64,000 nt of DNA, taken from assembly GCF_000247815.1 (NCBI RefSeq), contig NC_021673.1:40378592-40442591 (forward strand). Reading direction: 5' to 3'. The notes under the pieces are model-generated. The model searched no databases. It saw nothing but the letters and a program-made list of their open reading frames with translations, and was not told the origin of the DNA. Made by a program: the position numbers and the translations under genes. Positions 9,742 through 21,067 of this stretch are shown piece by piece. Within the stretch, counting starts at the first letter, position 1. The number at the start of each line of letters is the position of its first letter. The DNA comes from Ficedula albicollis. Taxonomy: Eukaryota > Chordata > Aves > Passeriformes > Muscicapidae.

Positions 9742-10724
9742 ATGTTCTCACAGTGCTCACAGGACCTGTTAAAGATTGCAAATCTTCATCTCCGGAGTCT
9801 GAATATAAATCTACATTTACAAAACCACCGAAGGGCTTTCAGCAAGTCACTGCCTGCATGTCGAAGGAAAGTAGTTGTTACAGGTATTGGCCTAGTGTCC
9901 CCTCTTGGTGTGGGGGCTCAGTTTGTGTGGAAGCACCTTCTGGAAGGAGGCAGTGGGATTACATCACTAGATGGGAAAGAATATGCAGGCATCCCATGCA
10001 GAGTGGCTGCGTGTGTGCCGAGGGGAAGCAAGGAGGGTGAGTTCAGAGAAGAAAGCTTTGTGTCGAAGTCAGAGATCAAATCCATGAGTTCTGCCACTGT
10101 GATGGCCATCGGCGCGGCAGAGCTCGCCATGAAGGACTCTGGCTGGTATCCCCAGAATGAACTGGACCACTTAACTGCCGGTGTGGCAATTGGGATGGGC
10201 ATGGTTCCACTGGAAGAAATCTCTGACACAGCTGACTTATTTAAAACAAAGGGTTACAGTAAGGTCAGCCCGTTTTTTGTGCCAAAGATTTTGGTCAATA
10301 TGGCGGCAGGCCATATCAGCATTAAATACCAACTGAAAGGGCCGAACCACGCTGTGTCGACGGCTTGTACCACAGGCGCACATGCAGTTGGAGACTCCTC
10401 TAGATTCATTGCTGCAGGTGATGCTGATGTCATGTTGGCTGGAGGGACTGAGGCTTGCATTAGTCCTTTGTCTTTGGCTGGATTCGCAAGAGCCCGGGCC
10501 CTCAGCACGAGTTTTAACTCAAACCCTAAAGCAGCGTGTCGACCCTTCGATTCGCAGAGGGAGGGATTTGTGATGGGAGAGGGTGCTGCTGTGCTGGTCT
10601 TGGAAGAGTATGGACATGCCGTACAAAGAGGTGCTAGGATCTATGCAGAAGTTTTGGGTTATGGACTGTCCGGTGATGCTTGCCACATAACAGCACCTGA
10701 TCCCGAGGGAGATGGTGCATTCAG
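9742..10724 (+). CDS. OXSM: OXSM first coding exon
   Basis: The exon begins at 9719 after the acceptor TTTACAG; coding starts at the ATG at 9742. It contributes 327 codons plus two bases of Arg328 and ends at donor TTCAG|GTAAGA. It encodes the targeting peptide, the N-terminal half of the condensing-enzyme fold and the nucleophile Cys209. Confidence 0.96.
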
Positions 10725-13652
10725 GTAAGAAATCTATGTTGATTATAATGGCTACTTCGTATCTTAATTGTAGTGGGTACATTTGTTTCTGTCATTGTAT
10801 ATTCTTCATAGAGAAGGGGTGTTCAATCTTGAATTAATATTCCAAAAGCTTGAAAATCAGAAAAATGGTAGAGCTGGTAATGCTGTGTTCCAAATTCTCT
10901 TCTTTTTTTAGCAGGACGGTGAAGGCCATTTCTCAGTAGAATCAACCTTTTTCGATAGACTTATGAAAACTTTCTGTGTGTGAAAGCATTTTTCCTTTGG
11001 TGCATACAGTGTTCATATAAATAAGTCTCAGTAGAAACCTCTTTTTTAAGATGTCTGTGGTGAGATAGAATCTTTTCAGGTTTTCCTTCACACCCCCCAG
11101 CCCCCCCCAGAAAGCATGTTTTTTGTTACAAGAAACCTCAGGTAATGAAAGCTGTAGAGTACTTAGAAGATTTAGTTTGTTAGAATATTCAGTACTTCAT
11201 TCAAATGAAGCTAAGTGTGTTGGTGAAGGGGCACAGCAGAAATACTAGTACTGTTAGTACTGTTTAGGCAGGTGGTAAAGCTTTATCAGTGTTTATCTCA
11301 TTAAAACGAGGTCACAGGTAGATGATACCCATTTAATCATTCATCACTGGCCTAATTAAATTGTCGGCTAAATCACTTGTGTAAGTTGGAGAGCTTCATC
11401 TAGGCTGAGTACTATTGCTGGCATTAGAATCTTTACTAAAGATTTAGTTTGCCTTACTCTGAATGTATGTGAATGTTTAGTACCAAAAATCAATATATCA
11501 CTGCACAATAGATCAAATTTCTGCATGGTATTGTGAAGCTGTGTTTGCATCTTTATAAGGTTAACAGATTTTTCTAGAAGTGTAAATATGCCACGTTTCC
11601 ATCTATGCTCCTTGATTCATGTTTAATTGTTCTGCAGACTTAGGTGTGAGATGAGTAATCAGGAGCATCTTATCTCATATTTTCAGACTTGTTTACCCTT
11701 GAGATTATATAGTAATATATTGTAGTAGAATTTTTGTGTATTTTATGATTGCAGTAGCATATAAATTAAATTCACGGTAGGAAGAGTTGAAAGTTAATCT
11801 GGGTATCTCCAAAATGCTGAGCATTTCCACCCTTGAGAAAATACATTTTAATACTGTCTTCAAGCCAGTATTTTGTTACTGCAGTGGTATGTGGATTAAA
11901 TCTGGAATGTATGTGCTTATCTCATTTTTCTGTGGGAATTTTATTTGCCACATCAACAAAATTCAGAGGAATATTTTTTTTTTTTGTTATCTTCTAATAA
12001 CTACTTCTGTTGGAGGCTAATATGTATGTTGGAATAAACCAGGAGGAAAGGAGAAGCAAAGCCAGACTCAGAATTGTGGATATAAAGAGTGTCCTACACA
12101 AGTAATCTCCTTAAGTCAATAAGTTCATTGCAGATAATGTATTTAACTAAATTAATTTATCTCATAGTTATCAGTAATCTCTTTTGCCTGAATATTGGTT
12201 CACGATCTAGTGACAGTGAGTGTAAGTGGCCTAAGCTAAGCTGGATGCACCTATGGGTAGGAGTCTGTAGTAGAGACATTTAAATTTGTTCAGAAGCCTG
12301 TGTTATCTGTTTTTAGGCTTCCTTTTATTTCCTTATTTTTCATGAATTTTAGAAAGAGTCAGTGGTCTTTTGCTCAGAGGTGGTTTGTTGTTATGTGCAA
12401 GGAGGGAGGTCTGATTCATCTCCTTCTTTGAGGGAAATCTATGAGAAATTGCAATATGGAGCTGTGTTGATCCTCCCTCCCATGGTTTTAATAAAAAAAC
12501 GTGTTTTAAAGAGGCAGTCACTGTGCACAAGTCATCAGGAGTCAAACAAAGCATACCATGCCAGGGGGAGAAGGGTGTGACTTTCAGTAAATTTCATTAT
12601 AAAATGAAACATAGGAATCTGTGCTATCTCTGACAGTTTCTAGTCTCTGGAAAGCATGTGAAAGACGAAACATAGGAATTTGTGCTATCTCTGACAGTTC
12701 CTAGTCTCTGGAAAGCATGTGAAAGAAGCTCATGAAACATAGGAATCTGTGCTATCTCTGACAGTTTCTAGTCTCTGGAAAGCATGTGAAAGAAGCTCAT
12801 GTAGAGGATGACTGCAGATTTATTTTTCATTTCCCAGTATTTTTGTTGGGGAGAACATATCATAATTTTTTGTAATAATATCATTAGTTATTTGTTTCTC
12901 AAATGTTTTCAAATTTTACAGTGAAAAGGGTGTTTGATCCATTAACGTAGTCTGTAGAGACTGATTTTCATGTCTTATTTTCTTCTTTTTGTTTTTCCTA
13001 GCTGTGGAATTTTTAACAGCAAGTCTGATTTTATAGTGGGCCTCACTTTTATTGTCTTCCTCTCGTACCTAATGTAGATGCTAATGTGTTTAGTTAGATG
13101 AGTTAACCTCTTCTCATTTTTATCTCTGCTAAACCAGATTTTCACACTTGATAAACATTTTAAAACAACCTATATGTTTTCTTTTAGTTTGTACATTTGA
13201 CAAAAATACATTGGGCAAATCAGCATTCTGTTATCTTTTTTTTCCTTAGGTGCATGTCTGCAGCAATAAAAGATTCTGGGATCCTACCTGAAGCTGTAAC
13301 ATATGTCAATGCACATGCAACTTCAACACCTCTAGGAGATGCTGCTGAGAATCAAGCAATCAAGAGACTTTTTAAAGACCACTCACGTAATATTGCAGTT
13401 TCCTCAACAAAAGGAGCAACAGGACATCTCCTGGGAGCTGCAGGAGCTATTGAAGCAGCTTTTACTGCACTGGCCTGCTACCATGGGATTTTGCCACCTA
13501 CTCTAAACTTACACAAAACAGAGGCAGAATTTGATCTCAATTATGTCCCGTTGATAGCTCAGGAGTGGAAAACTGACAAACGGCGTATAGCGATCACAAA
13601 TTCATTTGGCTTCGGTGGCACTAATGCAACTTTATGCTTTGCAAGTGTTTAA
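9742..13652 (+). CDS. OXSM: OXSM, mitochondrial 3-oxoacyl-ACP synthase (beta-ketoacyl synthase)
   Basis: This enzyme condenses malonyl-ACP with a growing acyl-ACP in mitochondrial type II fatty acid synthesis, which supplies the octanoyl chain for lipoate. The coding exons 9742-10724 and 13250-13652 give 1386 bp and 461 residues, close to the 459 of the human protein. Residues 1-43 are Arg/Leu/Ser-rich and resemble a mitochondrial targeting peptide. The thiolase-fold body starts at [13 protein letters not shown]. The catalytic Cys is C209 in [15 protein letters not shown]. The two His are H350 in [11 protein letters not shown] and H387 in TGHLLGAAG, with K382 in SSTKGATG. The C-terminus has the conserved [12 protein letters not shown]. 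The start at 9742 has a strong Kozak context (GCCACCATG). An in-frame ATG at 9721 would add seven residues. The frame is intact and no key residue is missing. Confidence 0.97.
10725..13249 (+). other. OXSM: OXSM intron between coding exons
   Basis: A GT-AG intron of 2525 bp. It holds a three-copy tandem duplication at 12606-12801 and no recognised transposon. The open frames in it are chance. Confidence 0.92.
12606..12801. repeat. Three-copy tandem repeat (61-67 bp) in OXSM intron
   Basis: Units begin GAAACATAGGAAT at 12606, 12667 and 12734 and include TCTGACAGTT and AGTCTCTGGAAAGCATGTGA. Copies 1 and 3 match over the shared part. Copy 2 has two substitutions, and copies 2 and 3 have an extra AAGCTCAT tail. 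Confidence 0.95.
13250..13652 (+). CDS. OXSM: OXSM last coding exon
   Basis: The exon starts after acceptor TTTCCTTAG, completes the split Arg codon (AG|G), reads [10 protein letters not shown] and ends at TAA 13650-13652. It carries His350, Lys382, His387 and the C-terminal GFGGTNA motif. Confidence 0.97.
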
Positions 13653-13860
13653 CTTCTGCTGTGAATAGTGTGAAAAAATGGCACCAATGATGATTTTCTG
13701 CACTGCTATCTCTGGTGTGTTCTGTAATCTTTTCTCAGCTTTGAGAGTTGCTCATTTGATACAAAAGAGCTTTATTCACCCTAACATTTACACCAGTAAT
13801 TCTTTTAGAAAGGGGGAACTTATTTTACTCATTTTAATAAAAATAAATAAAATATCTGTT
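13653..13860 (+). other. OXSM: OXSM 3' UTR
   Basis: A short 3' UTR from the TAA to the expected cleavage site just beyond the AATAAA cluster. A T/GT-rich downstream element (TCTGTTCTTTGTGTG) follows. Confidence 0.7.
13836..13853 (+). promoter_or_regulatory. OXSM: OXSM polyadenylation signal cluster
   Basis: Overlapping AATAAA hexamers stand about 185 bp after the stop codon and are followed by a GT/T-rich stretch, the usual arrangement for 3' end formation. Confidence 0.75.
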
Positions 13861-14167
13861 CTTTGTGTGATGAAGTTTTTTGTTCTTGACTGGAACAGGA
13901 GAGATGGTTAAACTATGTTAGAAACGATTTTTCTATGCATGTGACAAAGAAATTGTTTGGAATTATTTATGCAAAAGAGGGACTGGCTAACAAGCTGGGA
14001 CTCCACACCTAATGAAATAACTGCATCATAATATGTTTGAATTATGACCGAGCTCCCCTTTGTTACCCACTCCATATAGAATTCTGCCTTTTTCCTTGAG
14101 GTGAGTTGTCTCAAGTATCACAGATTTATATACATCCTTCCACTCAGGTGATATTCAGGGGGCAATA

Positions 14168-14598
14168 ATATAGACAGACATTCATAAGATTTCTGGCACT
14201 TTTCTTTTCATCATTATTCATTTCCATTTGTTGTGTTTCCTCGTTAGCCATGGGAGAATTGAAGGATGCATTGAAGGATGCAACAGCATCCTGTACAGTG
14301 GCCTGTACGTCTTCCATGTGGCACAGGGATATAGAATTAGTAAATATAGACAGACATTCATAAGATTTCTGGCGCTGGTTCATTTTCTTTTCATCTTTAT
14401 TTATTTCCATTTGTTGTGTTTCCTCGTTAGCCATGGGAGAATTGAAGGATGCACTTTTCTTTTCATCATTATTCATTTCCATTTGTTGTGTTTCCTCGTT
14501 AGCCATGGGAGAATTGAAGGATGCATTGAAGGATGCAACAGCATCCTGTACAGTGGCCTGTACATCTTCCATGTGGCACAGGGATATAGAATTAGTAA
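14168..14598. repeat. Nested tandem repeat, period about 255 bp, downstream of OXSM
   Basis: A block containing CTCGTTAGCCATGGGAGAAT, GAAGGATGCA and ACAGTGGCCTGTAC occurs in two near-identical long copies offset by 255 bp, with a third partial copy between them. The head TATAGACAGACATTCATAAG is repeated with an offset of 176 bp. The minus strand is open across the whole array (14144-14632, 162 codons). One difference between copies (GAC/GAT in MEDVQ) is synonymous and two are not. I do not recognise the translation. Confidence 0.85.
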
Positions 14599-14599
14599 G

Positions 14600-16534
14600 T
14601 CGTGACCTGTTTTGTTCTGGAATTTTGTACAAGCCTAGTAAGGTAGATATTCAAGTATGGCACTGAATATTTCAAAAATAGTTACACAGAAAGGAATAAG
14701 TATATTGGAAAGTGTCTGGTTTTTCTGCCAAAATGGAAAAGTAGAGAAAGCAAAATTTGTCAAACAAGGCCTCTTTTAGGAAAAAAAAAATGTTTTCAAG
14801 AAATAAATCTGAAAGAACAGGAACACTGAACTATACCTAAAGCTAACATGTTTATGAGGGTGTAGTTTTGCAAAGGAAAAGTAAAGGACTTTGGCTCTTC
14901 CTTCTGGCACCAGCCAAGCATCTTAGCCGAATAGTGGCTTGATTGATAGAGCAGGTGTGAGTGAAGTTTGATATTCCCATTGATGGGTTAGTTCATTAAA
15001 AGACTTTTCACCAGTGTTCTTTTTGAAATAGTCAGTCAGCCTTTGACCTGTGTAAGTGGAGGCCAAGTAACTCACTAGATTTAAAGCTCCACTTGTAAGT
15101 AAATTTCATTCTGAAATGAGCTTACTAATGGGCTATCATGAGGCTGAGCTGTACCCTAAAATCTCATTATTTACACAAATGGTCTGAATGCTGATATTGA
15201 ACAGCATAATTTTTTCATTTGCTATGTTTACTGAATAGGAAGTTAAAGAGGCTGTTGTGAAAAATGCAGTTGGAGAATGATTAAGACTATTTCAGAAGCT
15301 GAGTTTATACAGAACAATGCAGCTCAGAACAGATTAATGAATTGTGAGCCTGAGAGTAAAATGATATATTAGCAAAGGGAAAATGTGAAAGCATACAAGC
15401 AAGACAGAGTATGGGAGTTTGCTGTCAGGGAAAATACCAACAAATCTCTTACCTTATCTTAATTAACACTGGCAGTGCAATGAATGAGAATCTGGATTGC
15501 TTGCAATATAAAGGGCAGAATACAAAATTCAAAAATATCCTCTGCAACCTACATGAAAAAAAAAAAAGGTTTTAAAAATTCAGACTCCAGGAGAGAGCAA
15601 ACAGGAGGGCAGTGAATGTGGAGGAAATCATCCAGCAAGCTTCTTCTGAAGATGGTGTTTTTCAGTTAGTTGTGATTCTGGGCAGAATGAGGGAAGACTA
15701 GATAGTGCTGCATTATTGTGGGCTGGAAGTACAGTCTAACTAAACTCACCCAGTCTTGATACAGAGCTGCAGACCTGTAATTAAAACTGTGGCAGAGATG
15801 CCTCCTTTTCCCTTTGATAGCAGAGGTCATGGCCCCAGGAGTGTTGGGTGCAGGCTGCTGTGTGCCAGCCATGAAAAGATAGATGATACTGTCACAGAGA
15901 AAAATAAAACAGAAACTGAAATTATTAATTTTTTTTTTTATCTTCAGTCCCCTGCAATTTAATAATCTAGTGCAGGTAATCTTTAAACCACGGAAGCTTT
16001 GTGGCAATAATTATTTTCAGTGTTTTAATTATGAATCATTTTAAGACATCTAGATGCAGTAGTTGTGTACCCTGTAGGGAATCGGGATTTAAAAAAAATA
16101 AATTAATGGAGCCCAAGTTTAACCCCTGTTTATTTGAAATTTGTTTATATAGTTTTCATTTTTATATACTTCTTTTGAATCATCTCTGTCACATACCCCA
16201 CTGTGCTGATCAGGGACTACTTACTGCTAATTACTGCTTTATTATGGTAGCTGCAAACATGAAAGGAAAATAGATCTGTGTTGCTAAACTACTAAGTGAG
16301 GAAATTGACCAACATATTAAAACAATGCTCTCCCTTAAAATGCACTATTTACATCTTCAATAATTGAGAGAGGTAAGTATCCAGAGTCTGGATTTTAAAA
16401 ATCATCATATTTAGATTTAAGAGCCTGTAGTTACTAACCATCTCATAAACAAAATTTGGAGATGCTGGTAGAGTCTTTATTTTGAAGCCTACTTCTCAAG
16501 TGGTCCAACACACTTGTGAGAGCCAAATTCTCCA
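14600..16534. other. Intergenic sequence after OXSM
   Basis: AT-rich sequence with A and T tracts. I see no gene, RNA or transposon I can support. Confidence 0.6.
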
Positions 16535-17160
16535 GGCAGGATCAGAGAGTGGCTGGGGCTGGAGATTGCCTAGTCCAGCCCCACTGCTCTGAGCAGGGCC
16601 AGCTACAGCAGGATGCTCAGGGCTGTGTCCTGCTGGGTTTTGAGTATCTCTTGGGATGGAGATTCCTCAACCTCTCTAGGCAACCTGTGCCAGTGCTTGG
16701 TCACTGTCACTAGTCACTTTAAGAAGTTTCTCACATTTCAGTGGAATTTCCTGTACTTATATTTGTGTTCCTTGCTTCTTATCCTTTCAGTGGACACTAC
16801 TGAGAAGAGCCTGGCTCCCTTTTTTTCCTTCCCCCATCTGGTATTTAATCATGTTGATAAGACCTCGCTGGAACTTTGTCTCATCCAGGCCAAACAGTGC
16901 CAGTTCCCTCATCCTCTCCTCCCATGTCAGATGCCCCAGGTCCTTTATCATCTTTGTGGTTCTTCACTGGACTTACTCCAGTATGAACCTGTTTCTCATG
17001 TATTGGGGAGCCCAGGACTGAACTCAGGTCTGCAGATACGTCTCTGATGAGTAGGGGGAAGGATCATCTCCCATGGGCTGCTGCTGCTGCTCTTCCTGAT
17101 ACCCACAATGATTTTAGTCTTCTCTGCTGCAAAGGCAGCTGGTCCATGAGGACCACTGGA
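16535..17160 (-). mobile_element. CR1 LINE fragment (3' end), minus orientation
   Basis: Read on the minus strand this follows the CR1 3' region. Plus-strand landmarks are GCCTAGTCCAGCCCCACTGC, GCCAGTGCTTGGTCAC, CAGTGGACACTACTGAGAAG, and AGGGGGAAGGATCATCTCCC. The sequence is diverged with small indels, so the insertion is old. The ends are approximate. Confidence 0.8.
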
Positions 17161-20100
17161 CTTTTTTTGTCAACCTACTTTCCAGATGGTTAAAATGTTG
17201 TTTAGGTTTGAATCAAGGATTTTATCTTAAGCTAATAGTTTTAGAAATAGATGCATTTGAAACAAAAATTTGAATTATGGTAACTTACCTGAACTCATTT
17301 ACTTAAAGGAACCTAATAAAAATATGTGTTATGAAAAATGTAAACAGCATATGCTTGCTGAAATCTTACAAAGATCAAGCCACTGTTTAGGGTTAATTAC
17401 TGTCTGTCTCCAGAAGCAGTTTTTAAAAATTATAAACCTAATTTCATTTCAGACTTCTGTAGCTTGTTCTGCAAGTGTAGAGAGCAAATATTTCTCATGG
17501 TAGTTTCCTGCAGATCACTTTAGTTCAATATGAAGAAGGTTTATACTTATGTATACAGCATGTCTTTGACTAATGAATTAATTTATAATATAATGTCCTG
17601 CCAGTTCCTAAATTATTTTTATTTAAATCTGGTTAAAACTTGAAAGAAGCCCTGAGCAGTAAAAAATGGGATTCATAGTTTACAAATACGATCATAAAAA
17701 TCAACAATAGGTATATACTATAGTTATTTCAAAGCATCTATGGCATTCTTTTGAACAAAAACCTAACACAAAGAGTATCTTTAGATGCAAGTCAGCATGA
17801 TCTCCTGCTTACCAGCTGAGGATAGTTTGCCTTTCTCTAGCATGGACACTCTGAGTGTCCTTTGGATCATATTTCACGATTTCTCAAGCCATGAGTGGGT
17901 CTGTAGTGAGAAATGTGTATTACACAACCTGGGTGGCTGAGGATCAGCCTTGTCCTGTCACCCTTCCCACCATGCCTGACCATGGATGGTATGTCCATGC
18001 TGGGGGCTGTGCCCAGTCCCTTGGTGCTATCTGAGTGTTTGGGGTGGCATCTTTGTGGGACCACCCTCTGGACTTTTGTGACCAGAAGGGGAATGGAAAA
18101 ACGTTGGCACAAAAACATCCACAGAGTTTGCTCCCAATTCTCTGTGAGATAACTTGTCTTTCCTTTTGTGTTTTAATGAATTCAAAAGCAGACTTTAAGG
18201 ACAGTTGGATGGTAGAGTATGTTTATTGAAATAAGGAGAAAAGCTCCTGTGATAAGAAACATGAGAAGCTCTACTGATTTTAAAATGTTGTTGGAAGTGT
18301 TATAGGAGATAGATTATGGCTTTTCAGGTAATGTGAAAAACAACTGGTATAAGTTTGCAAAAGGATTAATTTTGCTATCTTTTGTTTAACATATACTTTT
18401 TTACTTTGTAAAGCTTTACAGTGGTTGTTGTTGTCAGAAAGAACCCTATATTTATTTATATTTTCAGCTATATGCTGGTCTTCTATTAGAAACTGGGAGA
18501 GGATGCATTTTACTAGTTTTTGAGGACTGTATGGAACATTTCTATGCTGGACAATTTCTGAGGAAAGGTTTCTAAATACTTTTTTCCCCTCAAACTTAGG
18601 ATTTAGGCTGGCAAGTGCTCCTCTTATTCTGAAGCGGACAGTAGGTGTTTCAGAGAATGAAAAGATTGTATAATGAATGAACTTTTTCTCTCCTCCCTTT
18701 TTTTTTTCAATCTTCATACTCTTGCTTCCTTTCATAATTTATGTAAATAATACATAACCATTACATAACTTTTGCTTTCTGAAAAAACCTCAACTTTGGC
18801 TATAGTTTTTCAGTTTGAATCAGGAGGTAAATATAATTTTAAAGCAACAAACATCCCAACCTTTGGAATGTATAAACCTTGCTTTGTAGAAATGTGTATT
18901 TTGAAGAGAAGCACAGTGTTTCAAATTCAGCTGTTACAGTGGAGTATACTGCAGAATAGAAATTATTGGTGCTTTTAAAGGCATGTAAAAATCCTAGTCT
19001 CTCTGGTTTCCTCTGATTGTCATTGGCAATGGCTTGTGAAAATGCACAACTTTAGCTTCTTTTGTAGCAGTAAAAACGGACAAACATGCTTGCCTCAAAT
19101 ACCTAGACTGCATCCTTTTTCTGTCAGAGGTTCTATGTGTAAGTTAATGTATAAATATTCTTACCGTCCTTCATTTTCACTACATAAATCACATTTCACC
19201 TGGAACAAAAGGACATTTGATAGTTAAGTAGCACTGTGAGTTTGGGCAAGTCTCCCAGGGCTTCTGCTTGTCATCTGGAGACAGTCAAACTTCCCTATCT
19301 CTTAAGATGTGGGGAGAGTTTCTGCCCTCAAGATTTGGATTCTACAGCAATGTTGGCTCATACTCACTAGCTAGCTTTCACTAAATAGGAAATGGAAGGT
19401 AGAACTAGCACTTATCACAGCTAAGACCATGGTGAAAATATTTCTTCCTTCTGGATATTTCCATACAAATCATATAGGCTTTTAAGTTTAATCAGCTTAG
19501 ATTTGTAATAATGATTCTGTATCTATCACAGTTTTAGTTCCTATTTATTTATTTATTTAATAAGGTAGGCTCCTGTTTGTTTTCTAAAGCCAGCAACAGT
19601 AATGAAAAAAAACTAGGATGCAGGCAGTTTTATAACCAAAGCAAAATGTGAAATCGTTTCTGCTTGGGCAGTAGATACCACTCCAAATTTTGTAACAATG
19701 ATGATTAATTTTAATTTGGTGGAAAGCCAATTTCCTACCTGTAGTTATTGAACTGTAAAGAAATACGCCAATAAAAATTGTTTATAGCCAGTACCTCTGT
19801 GTAGGAGGCACAATAATTTTAGTATGATAGCTAATATACAGGTATATCAAACTAGTAACACGTAGGCTATTGCAGCCCAAGTTGTCCAGCAAAATATAAT
19901 AGGAGTGAAGTTAAATAAAATAATGGGAAGAATTGAAAAAAGCCTTATGCTCATGATGAGCAGAAGAAATGCAAACGAGGAACCGTAATTGAAAAAGAGA
20001 TGAATATTTTTTAATATGTGTTTTGTAGTTCTCCTAGAGTGCTACAAAGCAGATCAGATGCTGAATAGCTGTACATCCATGTTATGGTTAATATAATTTT

Positions 20101-20295
20101 GTAGTTTTCCTCCTTTTGTCATTGTCAGGATTTTGGTGTTAAATGTTATTGGTCTAAGCAGTGGTCAGTTGTTTCATGCCTAATGAACTGTTTCCTGGAG
20201 CTCAAAATGCCATCAAGCAGTCTCTGGTCTGTAACAACACATAAAATGTATTCTAGGAATTCATTTAAAAGTCAATTCTCATGATGTTTTGAGTT
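17161..20295. other. Intergenic AT-rich sequence
   Basis: Nothing recognised. The longest open frame (151 codons on the minus strand at 18280-18735) is Lys- and Ser-rich, lacks family motifs and is treated as chance. Confidence 0.55.
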
Positions 20296-21067
20296 GGAAG
20301 GAAGGAAGGAAGGAAGGAAGGAAGGAAGGAAGGAAGGAAGGAAGGAAGGAAGGAAGGAAGGAAGGAAGGAAGGAAGGAAGGAAGGAAGGAAGGAAGGAAG
20401 GAAGGAAGGAAGGAAGGAAGGAAGGAAGGAAGGAAGGAAGGAAGGAAGGAAGGAAGGAAGGAAGGAAGGAAGGAAGGAAGGAAGGAAGGAAGGAAGGAAG
20501 GAAGGAAGGAAGGAAGGAAGGAAGGAAGGAAGGAAGGAAGGAAGGAAGGAAGGAAGGAAGGAAGGAAGGAAGGAAGGAAGGAAGGAAGGAAGGAAGGAAG
20601 GAAGGAAGGAAGGAAGGAAGGAAGGAAGGAAGGAAGGAAGGAAGGAAGGAAGGAAGGAAGGAAGGAAGGAAGGAAGGAAGGAAGGAAGGAAGGAAGGAAG
20701 GAAGGAAGGAAGGAAGGAAGGAAGGAAGGAAGGAAGGAAGGAAGGAAGGAAGGAAGGAAGGAAGGAAGGAAGGAAGGAAGGAAGGAAGGAAGGAAGGAAG
20801 GAAGGAAGGAAGGAAGGAAGGAAGGAAGGAAGGAAGGAAGGAAGGAAGGAAGGAAGGAAGGAAGGAAGGAAGGAAGGAAGGAAGGAAGGAAGGAAGGAAG
20901 GAAGGAAGGAAGGAAGGAAGGAAGGAAGGAAGGAAGGAAGGAAGGAAGGAAGGAAGGAAGGAAGGAAGGAAGGAAGGAAGGAAGGAAGGAAGGAAGGAAG
21001 GAAGGAAGGAAGGAAGGAAGGAAGGAAGGAAGGAAGGAAGGAAGGAAGGAAGGAAGGAAGGAAGGAA
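20296..21067. repeat. Perfect (GGAA)n microsatellite, about 193 units
   Basis: An uninterrupted tetranucleotide array of about 772 bp, purine-only on the plus strand. No interruption is visible. All long open frames over it are products of the repeat. The length may not be reliable if a gap-filling step produced it. Confidence 0.98.

Noticed and set aside
9525..10040. 171-codon plus-strand frame overlapping OXSM
   Set aside because: It is an out-of-frame shadow of the OXSM exon.
14144..14632. Calling the minus-strand frame a real gene
   Set aside because: No recognised domain, no clear promoter or splice signals, and a repeat junction shifts the frame; kept only as a repeat and a finding.
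16613..17047. 144-codon plus-strand frame
   Set aside because: It is antisense sequence of the CR1 3' region.
18280..18735. 151-codon minus-strand open frame
   Set aside because: No family motif, no splice or promoter context, and Lys-rich composition typical of AT-rich chance frames.
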